From: Centrapalus pauciflorus
Lineage: Eukaryota; Streptophyta; Magnoliopsida; Asterales; Asteraceae
Length of the DNA: 64,000 nt
Reading direction: 5' to 3'
Assembly (NCBI GenBank): GCA_020465985.1
Contig: JAANYP010006340.1
Coordinates: 1-64,000, forward strand
Both the position numbers and the translations under genes were made by a program. Shown here in pieces: positions 22,811 to 33,815 of the stretch. The notes beneath the pieces are model-generated. The model ran no database searches and was not told the DNA's origin. It saw only the letters and a list, made by a program, of their open reading frames with translations. Within the stretch, counting starts at the first letter, position 1. Every line of letters starts with the position of its first letter.

Positions 22811-23155
22811 TGTAATGAAGTATTCCCGTATATTTTCAGCACCTTAATGATATTCTTATCATATACATGAAGAAACAAGCTCAATAAATGTAATATGATG
22901 AAGAAGAGACAATAGGAATGTTGAGAGAACAAGGAACAGTGGCGGCTGAAATGATATTCAAAATAGTCAACCGTGTAACAAAAAGTAACCCTAGGAGCCT
23001 TTTGTAGGCTCCTTTAATTAACTTACATAACATGGCACTTTTGGCCCCTACACTTTGCATAACCATAAATTACATAGAAATAAAATACAAGACAAATTAC
23101 AAAGAAGATAAATATTACAAAACAACTCCTAAGATCGAAATAAATAAATCTAACA
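22811..23155 (-). repeat. E5 3' LTR
   Basis: TGTAATGAAG...TCTAACA, 345 bp. Hairpin GGAGCCT/AGGCTCC at 22994-23012. Confidence 0.96.
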
Positions 23156-23168
23156 ATCTCCCCATTTT
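23156..23168 (-). other. E5 polypurine tract, interrupted by a T
   Basis: Sense strand AAAATGGGGAGAT, against AAAAGGGGGAGAT in E4; one purine is replaced by T. Confidence 0.85.
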
Positions 23169-23171
23169 CGA

Positions 23172-26100
23172 TCACTTAGGAGGTCCTGGAACTCGGGCAT
23201 GGTCAGTAGATTCTCGAAGACCAAGTATGACGTCGAAGCGTCTGGTTACTTGTCTTGTATGTAGCCGCTCGTTCAGGTAGTCTATGCCGCTGAGTGTATC
23301 CTGTATTTCCTTTGGTGAGCATCTTTGTTCAGGATCTGGTTGAGCATCATAATCTTGTACTTTCTTTGTAAGAGCAGCTCAAACCAATCTAAGTGTACCA
23401 TCGGAGTAGCAAGGAAGATCCTCAAAGCGCATATACCTTTTGTAGCCCTTGTAGTTTACAAAAATGACACCCGGATCTCCAGAAAGTATAACTCTGTAGG
23501 CCGGGTGGTGGGCTAAAAGAAAACTATCTTGTTCTGGTGCTCGTAGGCCAACCTTATCCATAGCACTCTCAATCGCCATCTGAAAATCTCTTAAGCACAT
23601 TATGATCGATCGGCGGTTCATGCTTCGTACTAAGGCTCCTACGGCGGTCATGTGCGTTAGACGTTTCCTGATGCGATTTTTCAGACTATTGTGAAGGAAC
23701 TCAACGTCATCCGCACTTATGAAGTCAAGATCATACTCGAAGATGTCATCTCCCGTCCCATCTTCTCTTTCCACTTGGTAGGAGGGATAGAAGACTCTGG
23801 CTCTTTTGCACATAGTGATTGTCTTGAGCTTTTTGATCTTTGACTTTGACACCTTAGACCTTTGTTCCCGGAGCATCAATTGGTAGTATTCAGCCTGTTC
23901 AGCTTTGGAGACATTCGTAAGTTCCATGAGTAGGCGTCTGCTGAAGGTTCCAGGTTTCTTTCTGAATACCATTTTAAATCTTTCTTCAAGGTAAGGGTTC
24001 TGAAACTGCTCCGGGGGAAACTTTTGCAAGAAGTCTTTAAGGCCCTGAACGGGGGGTTCTTCTATTTCATCCTTTTTAGCTTCGAGAAGCTTTATAATAG
24101 TCCCCCGCCGTTCTTGTCGCATTTGATCTTTTTCTTCCTGCGGCAGTGTATGAACCTTGCCTTTTGTGTAGTGATCTACCCAAAATAAATCATCTTTTCT
24201 GTATACGCCAGGACCCTCCGGAGTTTCGTCGAAGCAATCGACCCTTTTTGTTGGGGAGGGACCTGAACGTTGGGTTTGTTGGACTGGAGGTGGGCTTGGG
24301 GATCGTGGAGGGCTGATTGTAATGTGGGATTCTTTTAATGACTGGGGAGCTTGGATGGATGAGAGTATATCTTCCTGATGGGCTCGGGGTGGTGAATTCA
24401 GGAAATCAAAAGAAGAGGATGAGGATTTTTTCGTTGGAGAATCAGGCTCAGGCTTAGGAGTTAATAAAGGTTGGTTGTCCTCGGAATCGGAATCTGAGTC
24501 AAAAACTAATATGATTTCAACCTTCTCGTGCGGTTCCTCAAATTCTACCATAGCTGTCATCGGATCCAGTGGAGCTGGACCCTCGACCATGGGCTCGTCT
24601 TCTATTAACATGTATTCCTGAGCCTCCTAAGACTTTTCCCCCGACCCCTGAAACTCGGACCCCTCGGCGGTCTCTGCTCCCCCTAAACTCAGCACTGGGT
24701 CCTCAAACTGAACTTTTCTGCGCTTCTCCCCCTCATGACGATCAGGGTCGTCCTGGTCGTCATGTTTCCTTTTAGGGGCTTCGGCCTGAGTGCGGCACTG
24801 AAGGTCTATGACCGCCGACTCGAGGCGATCCATTCGCGAATTGAGCTGCTCTTGGACTTGAAGAATCAAACGATTAAGAGCATCGATCTTGTCCGAGAGC
24901 TCGGCTATCTGAAGATGGACTGAATGGGAAACTGGTGAGGGGCCAGCTTCGGAGGCGACACCCTTACCCTTGATAAGAGAAAGAAGGGCGGTGTGACGGT
25001 CCTCGGCGGCCTCCCTTTGGGCGTCCAGGTCAGCCTGGGTAATAACTCCGGCAGCACGTAATGCTGCCGTTAGCATCTCCAGATTGATGGGGAGATGGCC
25101 GGAAGTGGACGGCGTTGATTGAGCCACTCCCGGTCTTCCTTCCGTCATCTCTGGCTCCACTACGGGACGCTCAGATCCGGAAGTTTGTTGAGCTGCCACG
25201 GAGGAAGCTCTTGGGGATGCCACAAAGGTATCGTGCATGGTGTGTATATGTGGGGATGGAATCGTGGGTGAAGGAAGTTCGGTCACGTGGGGAGGAGTGT
25301 GACCTCTTTCAACACCGCCACTCTCCGAATGAGAGGGCGATGGAGTGTGTGGAAGATCCCCGTGAAATGAAGTGGTTTCCCTTTGAGGGGAAACCAAGTG
25401 GGTGGTGGGGGTTGTTTCGACCGCTGGACTAACGGTCTTATGAAAGGGAGTCCGGCTAACAGGGCTTGGTTCACCCTCAGACTGAATTTCCCTCGCTCTT
25501 ACGACAGAGACGGTTCTTTCGGAATCCGCCGTCTCTGCCGTCTCACCTACATCTTCCTCCCTCACAATCTCAACCTCCCGCTCACCGAAACCCATAGATT
25601 GTTGAACATCCATCCCTTCTCCCTCATGCTCACTCTCTTGTTGCTCACCTTCGGACTGGTTAGTCTCAGTCGATTCCGACTGAGACTCATCCGGATAATT
25701 CTCTCTTATATACGCCCTTACCCGCTCTGTGCCCCTTGACCTCGTTAGAGTAGATAGAGGAATTTTCATCACCTGTACCGTCGGGGCCCCCTTTGGCAGA
25801 GTTAACTTTTGGATTGCCAATGTGGGGTAGACATCAGCCTCCGGACGTTCATGTATGTCATCGTCTTGATCCATTGCACACTGGATGATGAGTTGAAGGA
25901 ATCTTTGATAAGGAACATACTTGCGACCTTTCTTTGTGCTTCTTTCGACGTAGACTCTTCGTAATTCTTCAAAGATGAAAGCAGCATAGTCCATGTGTCG
26001 GTCAAAGGCAAAGCCGGTGAACATGGCTAATACCTGGGCCGACGCCGAGTCATGTCCTGAATGCTTGGCGGTGAGGCATTTGTTAAGCACATCGAATAGA

Positions 26101-26606
26101 ATCCGCCAGTGGGACTGAAGGTTTTTCGTGCGGAAGTCTGATGGTTTGGTAAGAGGACCGTCATACCCTAGAGTTTGTATCTCAGTTAGGGCCTCAGATA
26201 CGGATGGGTTTGGGTTGAATGAATCAAGGGTGGGAAGGTAGTCTTCTATTGGTAGATGAAGAATGTGGCGGATGGCAGCGGTGGTGATTTTGACCGGAAC
26301 GCAGTCAATGGTGGAGGTGAAGTGAGGTTCGTGGTCGGTTATATATTGGAGCCTGTTCCAGAGTTGTTGGAGGTATATCTGGGGAACAGCTACGACAGTT
26401 GATAGTGCATAATATATGGGATGGCGGGTGAGGATGTCGAAGGCAAGGGTTTGGGTTTCTTTTGAGAGGATGGAAACGTCGAGTTGCCAGTTATGTGGGA
26501 TAAACTCGACAAACTCGGCGCTGGGTAGAATGGATTCCTCGGGTAGCTGAGCATTGTTATTTGGAATGGGAGGATGGGGTACGGTGAGAATGATTGCGGG
26601 ATCCAT
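23172..26606 (-). pseudogene. E5 third ORF (two in-frame stops)
   Basis: Starts at ATG 26606 (MDPAIILTVPHPPIPNNN), four bases behind a splice acceptor, and ends GPPK at 23172 just before the polypurine tract, about 1,145 codons. In-frame stops: TAG 24627-24629 and TGA 23379-23381 (the latter Arg in E4). N-terminal domain: FIPHNWQLDVSILS, RHPIYYALSTVVAVPQ, YLQQLWNRLQYI, VPVKITTAAIRHILHLP, KNLQSHWRILFDVLN, MFTGFAFDRHMDYAAF. Middle: disordered, Ser/Thr/Pro/Glu-rich, with AELSDKIDALNRLILQVQEQ as coiled coil and KRKHDDQDD as a basic patch. C-terminal domain: LEERFKMVFRKKPG, CKRARVFYPSYQ, IIMCLRDFQMAIESAM. No signal peptide or membrane span. Family unknown; related to the E4 ORF throughout and to E6 in the N-terminal domain. 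Confidence 0.85.
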
Positions 26607-26610
26607 TATC

Positions 26611-27681
26611 CTGCAAAGTGCAACAAAGTTAGAATCATAAGACTTGATATGATAATGCATTGATGTGAAGTCTAGATGAGTGTGAAATAGAAATTGTCTG
26701 ATCTGTTTAGCATCGGGTCTTTATTAGCAGAATAACATTCCACTAATAAAGTCCAAAGTCAATCGTTAAGAGACCGATGTTAGATAAGACCGTTTCACTC
26801 AAACACTGATCGTAACTCTAATCAATGGTGCACTTGGATGGAACTATTTTTGTGAATTTTTAATTTATATAAACATGCAGAAGTGGAAAAATGAAAAAAT
26901 TAAAAAAAATCCTAAGTGTTGGATTTCGGATGGTCCGAATTCGGATGTACAGTGTCACCGAATTCGGATCAGGCCGAAATCGGATAATGCATGAATGATG
27001 TGTGGGGGACCGAATTCGGATGAGGTGAAAATGGGGACCGAATTCGGATGATGGTCCGAAGTGTAAGGCATGAAATGGATGAAAGTGGTCCGAATTCGGA
27101 TGGCTCATGGAACATGATCCGAATTCGGTTGACGACTTGTGTAAATGTATGCAATGATATGGGAAGGTCCGGATTCGGATGGTACCTGAAATTCGGATGG
27201 GGACCGAATCCGGGTATCATCCGAATTCGGATGAACAGTGTGAACAGACTTAGACAATTTTCAAGTTTTGAAAATTCTGACCCTGCTTTGATGGTCCGAA
27301 TTCGGATCAACAGTGAACCGAATTCGGATCAACAGTGGTCCGAAATCGGTTTTGTACTTTGAAAATTTTTGAATCTAGTCTAAGTCGGACATCCGAATTC
27401 GGGTGGTGGTCCGAATTCGGACATCCGAAACTGCATGAGTGCAGTTAATGTTCATGCAAAAAATAAACGTGAACAGTTGGAATGTTAATAAAAATGTATG
27501 AAATTACAGATCCTAGTCTAAAACAAGTTGCTGAACATTTTATCTAACTACAACTAAAGAAGAATAATTCATTTCAGTACCTAAAATGTATAAAAACCGA
27601 AAGAAAAAACTATAAAAAATTTGAAAATCAAACAAGTAATCTAGGAAGTTAAAGACTGAAATAAAGTGAAAAGAATGTTAC
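26611..27681 (-). other. Predicted 5'-UTR intron of E5 third ORF, with CCGAATTCGG array
   Basis: Donor CATCAG|GTAACA at 27681 and acceptor TTTGCAG|GATAATGG at 26611 define 1,071 nt. The same donor and acceptor exist in E4. Within it, 26930-27430 holds eleven exact CCGAATTCGG palindromes, usually in the context GGTCCGAATTCGGATG or followed by AACAGTG. No ORF. Confidence 0.65.
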
Positions 27682-27857
27682 CTGATGATGCCAAAGTAGG
27701 AAAATGCAAGAAAAACCGAAGAAGATGAGAATCAAAAAGCTTCGAAGGATGATAATGGTGGTTTGGGGCGGTGGTGTCGACGGGAGCAAGAAGAAAGAAG
27801 GAGTCTTGAAGATGAAGAAAAGTGAAGATGTTGACTGTTTGACCACCCCTATATAAG
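27682..27857 (-). promoter_or_regulatory. E5 internal promoter and untranslated exon for third ORF
   Basis: Sense-strand TATA box CTTATATAG (27849-27857), about 25-30 bases before a C/T-rich untranslated exon that ends at the donor 27682. A second TATA-like stretch, CATATAAATG, lies at 27902-27911. E4 has the aligned arrangement at 37948-38124. Promoter activity is inferred from motif and spacing. Confidence 0.55.
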
Positions 27858-27911
27858 TCCGCACGGGTCGTGGGTCGGGTCAGAGGGATCCGCGCGGTAC
27901 ATTTATATGGG

Positions 27912-28619
27912 CCGCCGGTTTTGGACTCAACAAACACACACAAAGTTATAAAAAAAAATATGGGCCTTTCAAGAAATTAATCAAAACAAAATTTAAAAAA
28001 AATTGGCCCAATTTATTGCATCTTTTTGAGGTTTTCCATGAGACTTCAAAAATAAAAAAAATAAAAATAAAAAATAAAAAGTAAAATATTTTTGGTATTT
28101 TCTTTAAATTTGAAATTAAAATAAAATGAAATAAAGTAAACTAAAATCTTTTTGGCTTTTTGATAAATTTGAAAGTTAAAATCTTTTTGTGTTTTTCTGA
28201 CCTTTTAAATTAAAACTTAAAATTAAATTAAAATTAAGACTAACCTAAAATTCAAAAATTTAACTATAAAAGAAATAAAAAGAAACACAGAATTATAAAA
28301 TATAAAATCCTAACTCTACTCCCCCTCAAATGAATACCGATCCTCTTTCCTTTTCTTTTTCAGAATTTAAACGCGACAACCCTTTTTAACCTTTCAAGTA
28401 CAGACAAACCTGGATATTGTTTGCATCCCACTCCGTGATGAACAATTCACACAGCAATTTATCAGGATCATTAATTATTAAAAATATACGCAGATAAGGA
28501 AATATTGAGTTCCAATTTTGTGACACAATCCTTAAATTTAAATAACAGATATTTTCTAAAATAAAGAAATTTCAATCATGATAGATTGAAATAGAATTAT
28601 TTAAGACAATATCTGATAT
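27912..28619 (-). other. E5 AT-rich spacer between RT and internal promoter
   Basis: No ORF. Very A/T-rich, with a CTCCCCCT polypurine-like motif near 28319. The corresponding E4 stretch is 38125-38881. Confidence 0.6.
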
Positions 28620-30515
28620 TTAATTGGAAGCTGGATTCAACATGCCGATATGGGATACCAAAAACTGAAAACGAGTTTCGTCTAAAGCTTTAGTAAATAT
28701 ATCCGCAAGTTTAGTAAATATATCAGCATCTGAAAACGCGGTAAGATCGAAATCGGTTCCCTTTGGATACCATAGACCAAGTTCGGGTGTACCCTTAAGA
28801 TAACGAAAAATGCGTTTTACCGCAGTTAGGTGTGATTCTTTTGGGTCGGCCTGAAATCTAGCACAAAGACATGTTGAAAACACTATATCCGGCCTACTGG
28901 CAGTCAAGTATAGTAAGGATCCTATCATCCCTCTATAAGTTGTATTATCGACACTTTTCCCGGAAGGATCGGTGTCTAACTTACAGTTGGAGGCCATGGG
29001 AGTTGCGATACTCGTGCAAGAGTCTAACTTATACTTCTTGAGAATGTCAAGAGTATATTTCGACTGGTTCACAAAAATCCCATCCTCAAGTTGTTTGACT
29101 TGTAATCCGAGGAAAAAGTTCATTTCCCCCATCATACTCATCTTAAACCGGGACTCCATTAGGGCTGAAAAATCCTTACAAAAATTACTGTCATTAGATC
29201 CAAATATAATATCGTCGACATAAATCTGTACTAGCATTATATGTGGGCCTTCCCTTTTAGTGAACAGAGTTGTGTCCACCACACCTTTATAGAAACCGGC
29301 AGAAATAAGGAAATTCGAAAGACTATCATACCATGCTCGAGGTGCTTGTTTTAAACCATAGAGGGCCTTATCTAGCACATAAACATGGTCAGGTTTATGT
29401 GCATCAACAAAGCCTTGTGGTTGTTCAACATACACTTCCTCGTTAAGTTCACCGTTTAGAAAGGCAGTCTTGACGTCCATTTGGGACACTTTGAAGTCTT
29501 TGTGTGCCGCGTACGCCAAGAAGATTCTGATTGCTTCGATCCGTGCAACTGGAGCGAAGGTCTCGTCATAATCTATCCCTTCTTGTTGTCGGTAGCCTTT
29601 GGCTACAAGTCTTGCTTTGTTCCTTATCACAATGTCGTTCTCATCTCGTTTGTTCTTAAAGATCCACTTCGTTCCGATGACTGTGCGGTCTTTTGGCTTG
29701 GGAACTAACCGCCATACTCTTAGCTGTTCAAACTGGTTGAGTTCCTCTTGCATTGCAACTATCCAATCCGGATCTGTCAGGGCTTCATCCACACGAGCGG
29801 GCTCTATCATACTCAAGAATGATGCGTAGAGACATTCATTAGCAGAGGCCCTACGAGTTCGAACTCCTGTTGATACGTCACCAATGATTTGCTCTGTTGG
29901 GTGACTTCGGGTCCATTTGATCTCGTGTGGAAGGGGTGCTCGGGATGGAACCTCTGTGGTTAATATGGGGATGGATGAGGATTCATGGTCAATGGTTTCA
30001 AATGATGGTACCATAGGTTCTGGTTCAATTTCCGAGTGTTCAGGTGAAGGAAGAATCGTTGGTATTATATGTGAGGGTATTATAGGAGTAGATTCAACTG
30101 CGGATGTGTCGGTGGATGATGTGGATGGATGAGGATATGTTGATGAAGATGGAGCAGAGAAACTTTGCGGCGCAGTTGAACTGGAAGGATTACCTACATT
30201 ATTTACAACATTAGACACACTAGCATTAGGACCGAAAAATTCAACATAAAAAGGATCAAATATATTAACCAAATCAGAAGAAGAAAAAGAAATGGGGTTA
30301 TTCGAAGAGTCTCCAGGCATTTGAGTAATGCGTGGTCCTGATTGATCAACTTCGGGTGCCAGTTCAGCCAACTCATCAAATGTGACGTGCACACTTTCAT
30401 TGACTGTTCTGGTTCGAAGTATTGAATGTGCGATACGCCTTCGAGTTGGATGAGTATCCAATGAAGATCGCTTCATCCGCCTTTTCGTTAAATTTCCCGA
30501 GGTTGTCTTTGTCAT
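28620..30515 (-). pseudogene. E5 pol, part 2: reverse transcriptase; RNase H deleted
   Basis: 631 codons. RT motifs are intact: WKLVPKPKD-type linker (RLVPKPKDRTVIGTKWIF), KARLVAKGYRQQEGIDYDE, QMDVKTAFLNGEL, LYGLKQAPRAWYDSL, and the catalytic YVDDIIFG. Connection motifs follow (TTYRGMIGSLLYLTASRPDI, RIFRYLKGTPE). RNase H begins at LTAFSDAD but then jumps to IFTKLADIFTKALDE: about 125 residues present in E4 are missing. A one-base insertion near 30420 separates this frame from the integrase frame. RT copies the element RNA into DNA in the particle; without RNase H that cannot finish. Confidence 0.92.
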
Positions 30516-31635
30516 TCAGCACATAGCACCTGCAACCAAATACACGTAAGTACTTGATACATGGTACTTTATTCAAAAAGAGTTGGTAAGGAGTTTTGTT
30601 AAAGCGCTTATGGATGATGGAGCAATTCTGTGTATAGCATGCTGTTGATACGGCTTCGGCCCACAAGAACGGAGGTAGCTTTGAGTATGTGAGCATTGTA
30701 CGAGCGGCTTCTATTAGCGTACGGTTACGCCTTTCCACGATCCCATTTTGTTGAGGTGTTCTAGCAGCAGAGTATTGATGCTGAATCCCTTTGGATCGAA
30801 GGAAGCCCTCCACTACCGAGTTCTTGAACTCCGTGCCGTTATCTGATCTGATTGATTGTACTGACAGCTGCTGTTGGGTCTCGACACTCTTGATAAAATC
30901 AATGATTTCTTGAGCTGTCTCGTCCTTGGAACGCAAGAACCTGACCCAGGTATATCGAGAATAATCATCAACGATAACCAACACATATCGTTTTCCATTT
31001 ATGCTTTGAGTTCTCATCGGTCCGCATAAATCCATATGAAGTAACTCCAAAACTCTTTTTGTTGATGGTTCGGGCTTTGGTTTGTGAGATGATCGTTTCA
31101 TTTTTCCTTTCTCACATGCTCCACACAGATGGTCCTTTTCGTAGCGCAACTCAGGAAGTCCTTTGACCAATTGCTTCGCAGCCAGCTTGTTGATATTATC
31201 AAAATTCAAATGGGATAATCTTCGATGCCACAACCAAGAGTCTTTTGAAGAGGCTTTTGATAGTAGGCAAATGTTATCCGTCACTACAAGCTTAGCTACG
31301 TCAATGGTGTAAAGGTTAGATTTTCGGGAACCAGTTAAGATTTCTTTTCCATCCATGTTCTTAACACTGCAGTTCTTAGCCCTAAACGTTACTTCTAGTC
31401 CTTTGTCGCAGAGCTGTCCTATGCTAAAAAGATTATGAGATAACCCCTCAACATAGTCAACATCCTTGATGACCAGATTATTTAGAACTATGTCCCCGTA
31501 TCCATTTATGGGAGCCTGATGGTTGTTCCCGAATTTCACAGTTCCGCAATACTGTTCAACAACGTTGGACAGCAATTCTCTTCTTCCTATCATGTGCTTG
31601 GAGCAACCCGAATCCATATACCAAATGGACTTAGC
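30397..31635 (-). pseudogene. E5 pol, part 1: protease end and integrase
   Basis: The frame starts after the predicted acceptor at 31636; an ATG at 31677 lies inside the intron. Protease-like IWYMDSGCSKHMIG gives the D-S-G motif, then the integrase zinc finger (LWHRRLSHLNFDNINKL, CGACEKGK) and catalytic triad in HMDLCGPM, IRSDNGTEF and PQQNGIVERRNRTLIEA. All three acidic residues are present. The frame is lost near 30420 by one inserted base. Confidence 0.92.
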
Positions 31636-31914
31636 CTGAAAAACACATAAATTCATATAATGAAAAACTATATGCATTCAAACACATCCATTTTTAATTC
31701 ACAATCAAACCGTGTTCTGAACCGAGATGTTCAGAAAACATGATGAGTTAAGACCGGGTCCTGGGATGTGTGCACAGAAGCCAAACGTGTCGGTTTAAGC
31801 ACAACCGACAAGCAAAAGAACGGGTCCTAGTCTAAGGTAACTAGAAGCCATTTCTTTGAAGCACGGGTCTTGATCAGAAGTAACCAAGAACCATCTGCAT
31901 TAAGATCACACAAC
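31636..31914 (-). other. E5 predicted gag-pol intron containing RNA hairpins
   Basis: Donor CCCAAG|GTTGTG and acceptor TTTTTCAG|GCTAAG give 279 nt. Unspliced RNA ends gag with TGA two codons past the donor; splicing joins WVPK to AKSIWYMDSG in phase 0. Hairpins lie at 31825-31846 (TCCTAGT/ACTAGAA), 31868-31889 (TCTTGAT/ACCAAGA), 31788-31810 (TGTCGGTT/AACCGACA) and, weaker, 31758-31779. The donor is not a strong consensus. Confidence 0.6.
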
Positions 31915-33815
31915 CTTGGGTACCCACCTCAATATGGGTCCCTTTTTGTTAGGATTTCCAGATTTATATGACACGTGTACAGTTTTAGAATCCCAACTAG
32001 CATTTGTGTGTGGTCCGGATGCACAACCCTTTGGAATCCATTGAAGATTGGATTTATTGGGTTTTGGAACCTTAGGCGCTGAAATTGCCTTCGGTTTTTG
32101 TCTTTTTGAGACCTTTTTGACCGTTGCTTTGGTTTTGGGCCTTGGCAACGGACACATCTCAACTTTGTTTGTGGCCGATGATGCACTATTTTTTGTTTTC
32201 TTTTTCCGAATACGTTTAACAGGATAAGGCACAAAAGCATTCATTTCAGGAACCTGTCGTCTATATTTAGTTGGACATAGATTAAACAAATCCTTGAAAG
32301 AGTACTTTAACGGAATAGTAGAATTTGGTACATCATTACAGACATTGTCACACACATTGTTACATAAATTGTCTTTAGAGATTACAGACATCCTATCTCT
32401 AGTAACAAATTCACTTGGCATTAAAGCCTTCTTCACAAAAAAACTTGTAAAATCCTGCATGGTGGTTTTTGGGACTCTCCTTATATGATCTGTAGGAACA
32501 AAACGATTAGAGTCAGTAAGCACGGAAGATTTAGATTTGACAGACTTTTCTTTTTGGTGGTGAGTGGGTTTCTTAAAAGACTTGGATTTGATCTGAGTCT
32601 TTTTAGTAACCTCATTTTTGAAAACATTTGAGCACTCACCTTTGACAATAATAGAAGAAGATTCAGCTTTAGCCTTACCTTTATCTGATGACATACACGG
32701 AATTTTTATGGAATGAGAAAGTGTTTGTTGTTTTGAAAGATCTTTCAATTGTTGTGAAACTGTTTCAAAATTTTCTCTGTAGACAGTGACTTCCACAGTT
32801 TGTTGAAAAGATTGATTTACCAATTCTTCTTCTCTCTTAAGAAGAGCATCTTGAAGATCAAGTGTTTTCTCTTGAGACGACTTCAATTCCTTTTCTAAAA
32901 CAATGATTTGTTGTTGAAGAACTTTTGCAGGAATATAAAGTTGAGAAGTTGATTTTACGGTTTCAGTTTTCAATTCAGTTTCTGAATAAGTTGACGAGAG
33001 ATCTTCCTCTAAAGTGGGTACTCTAGAAGAATAACTCTCGTTAAGATCTTCATAATGAAAAGAAATTTCTTTATCTTTACGCGCAACACGTTTCTCATTT
33101 TCTTGGTTTAAAACTTCTTTTGATGATTCAAAAAAGAAAGATTTAATACCGGCTCCCATATAATTCATGTCATAAAATACAGGTAAAACATTTTGTGCCT
33201 TTTCCAAATATTTAGGATTTTTAAAACCAATTCCTTGTTTAGAATGGTAAAACCTAGTTTCTTTGGGCTGATTTAAATGGATAGTTTGTTATGTTTGACC
33301 ACTTTTCAAAAATGCATCGTCAAGGTCTTTATTCTCGCGTACAAACTTATCCTTTCTTCTTCAATCATTTTGTATTTTTCTAAACTGTCTATATTTTCCA
33401 TATTTACCACATCTAATTGTTTTGTAAGAACGGAAATTTCTTCTTTTAAAGAGAGTTTTTCTTTTGAAAGCGTTTCCATGCAAGATTCAAGGTATATATT
33501 CCTATCCTGAACATCTACTTTTTCTATCAACATCTGTTTTATAACATTATGATTAGTTAACCATTTTGAATGATATAATTCAGATGACTCTTTCAGAATA
33601 TGAGCTTGATGTTCAGCCTGTACACATCTTGCAGTTTCAGCATTTAATCTATCTTGTAGATCAATTTGTGTGTGCAGTGTACATTCATTATCTACAAATA
33701 ATTTATTTACATGTGCAGGAATGTAACAGGAATATACCTCATTGGACTCGGAACCGGATGTGGAGCATTCGGGATCGTCGGTTGTAGCCATCAGACATGC
33801 TGGTGGATGTTTCAT
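31906..33815 (-). pseudogene. E5 gag, C-terminal coiled-coil part
   Basis: Two frames (33815-33306 and 33207-31906) joined by a shift near 33310. The first has MKHPPACLMATTDDPE, then Glu/Lys/Leu heptads (LSKEKLSLKEEISVLTKQLD). The second carries LQQQIIVLEKELKSSQEK, then Lys-rich segments and ends NLQWIPKGC...PILRWVPKVV at the predicted splice donor. Length and position fit the extended gag of Sirevirus-like elements. No enzymatic motif. Confidence 0.8.

Noticed and set aside
22811..23155. Solo LTR
   Set aside because: Its partner at 36395-36739 and the GGGGT duplication show it is one end of a full element.
23172..26606. Calling the third ORF an envelope gene
   Set aside because: No signal peptide, membrane helix or cleavage site is visible in E4, E5 or E6.
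26930..27430. Regular CCGAATTCGG repeats as a CRISPR-like array
   Set aside because: Repeats are 10-16 bp, spacing is irregular and the setting is a plant retrotransposon.
31860..31914. Stop-codon read-through of gag driven by the following hairpin
   Set aside because: The frame after TGA soon meets TAA and does not lead into pol; splicing fits better.
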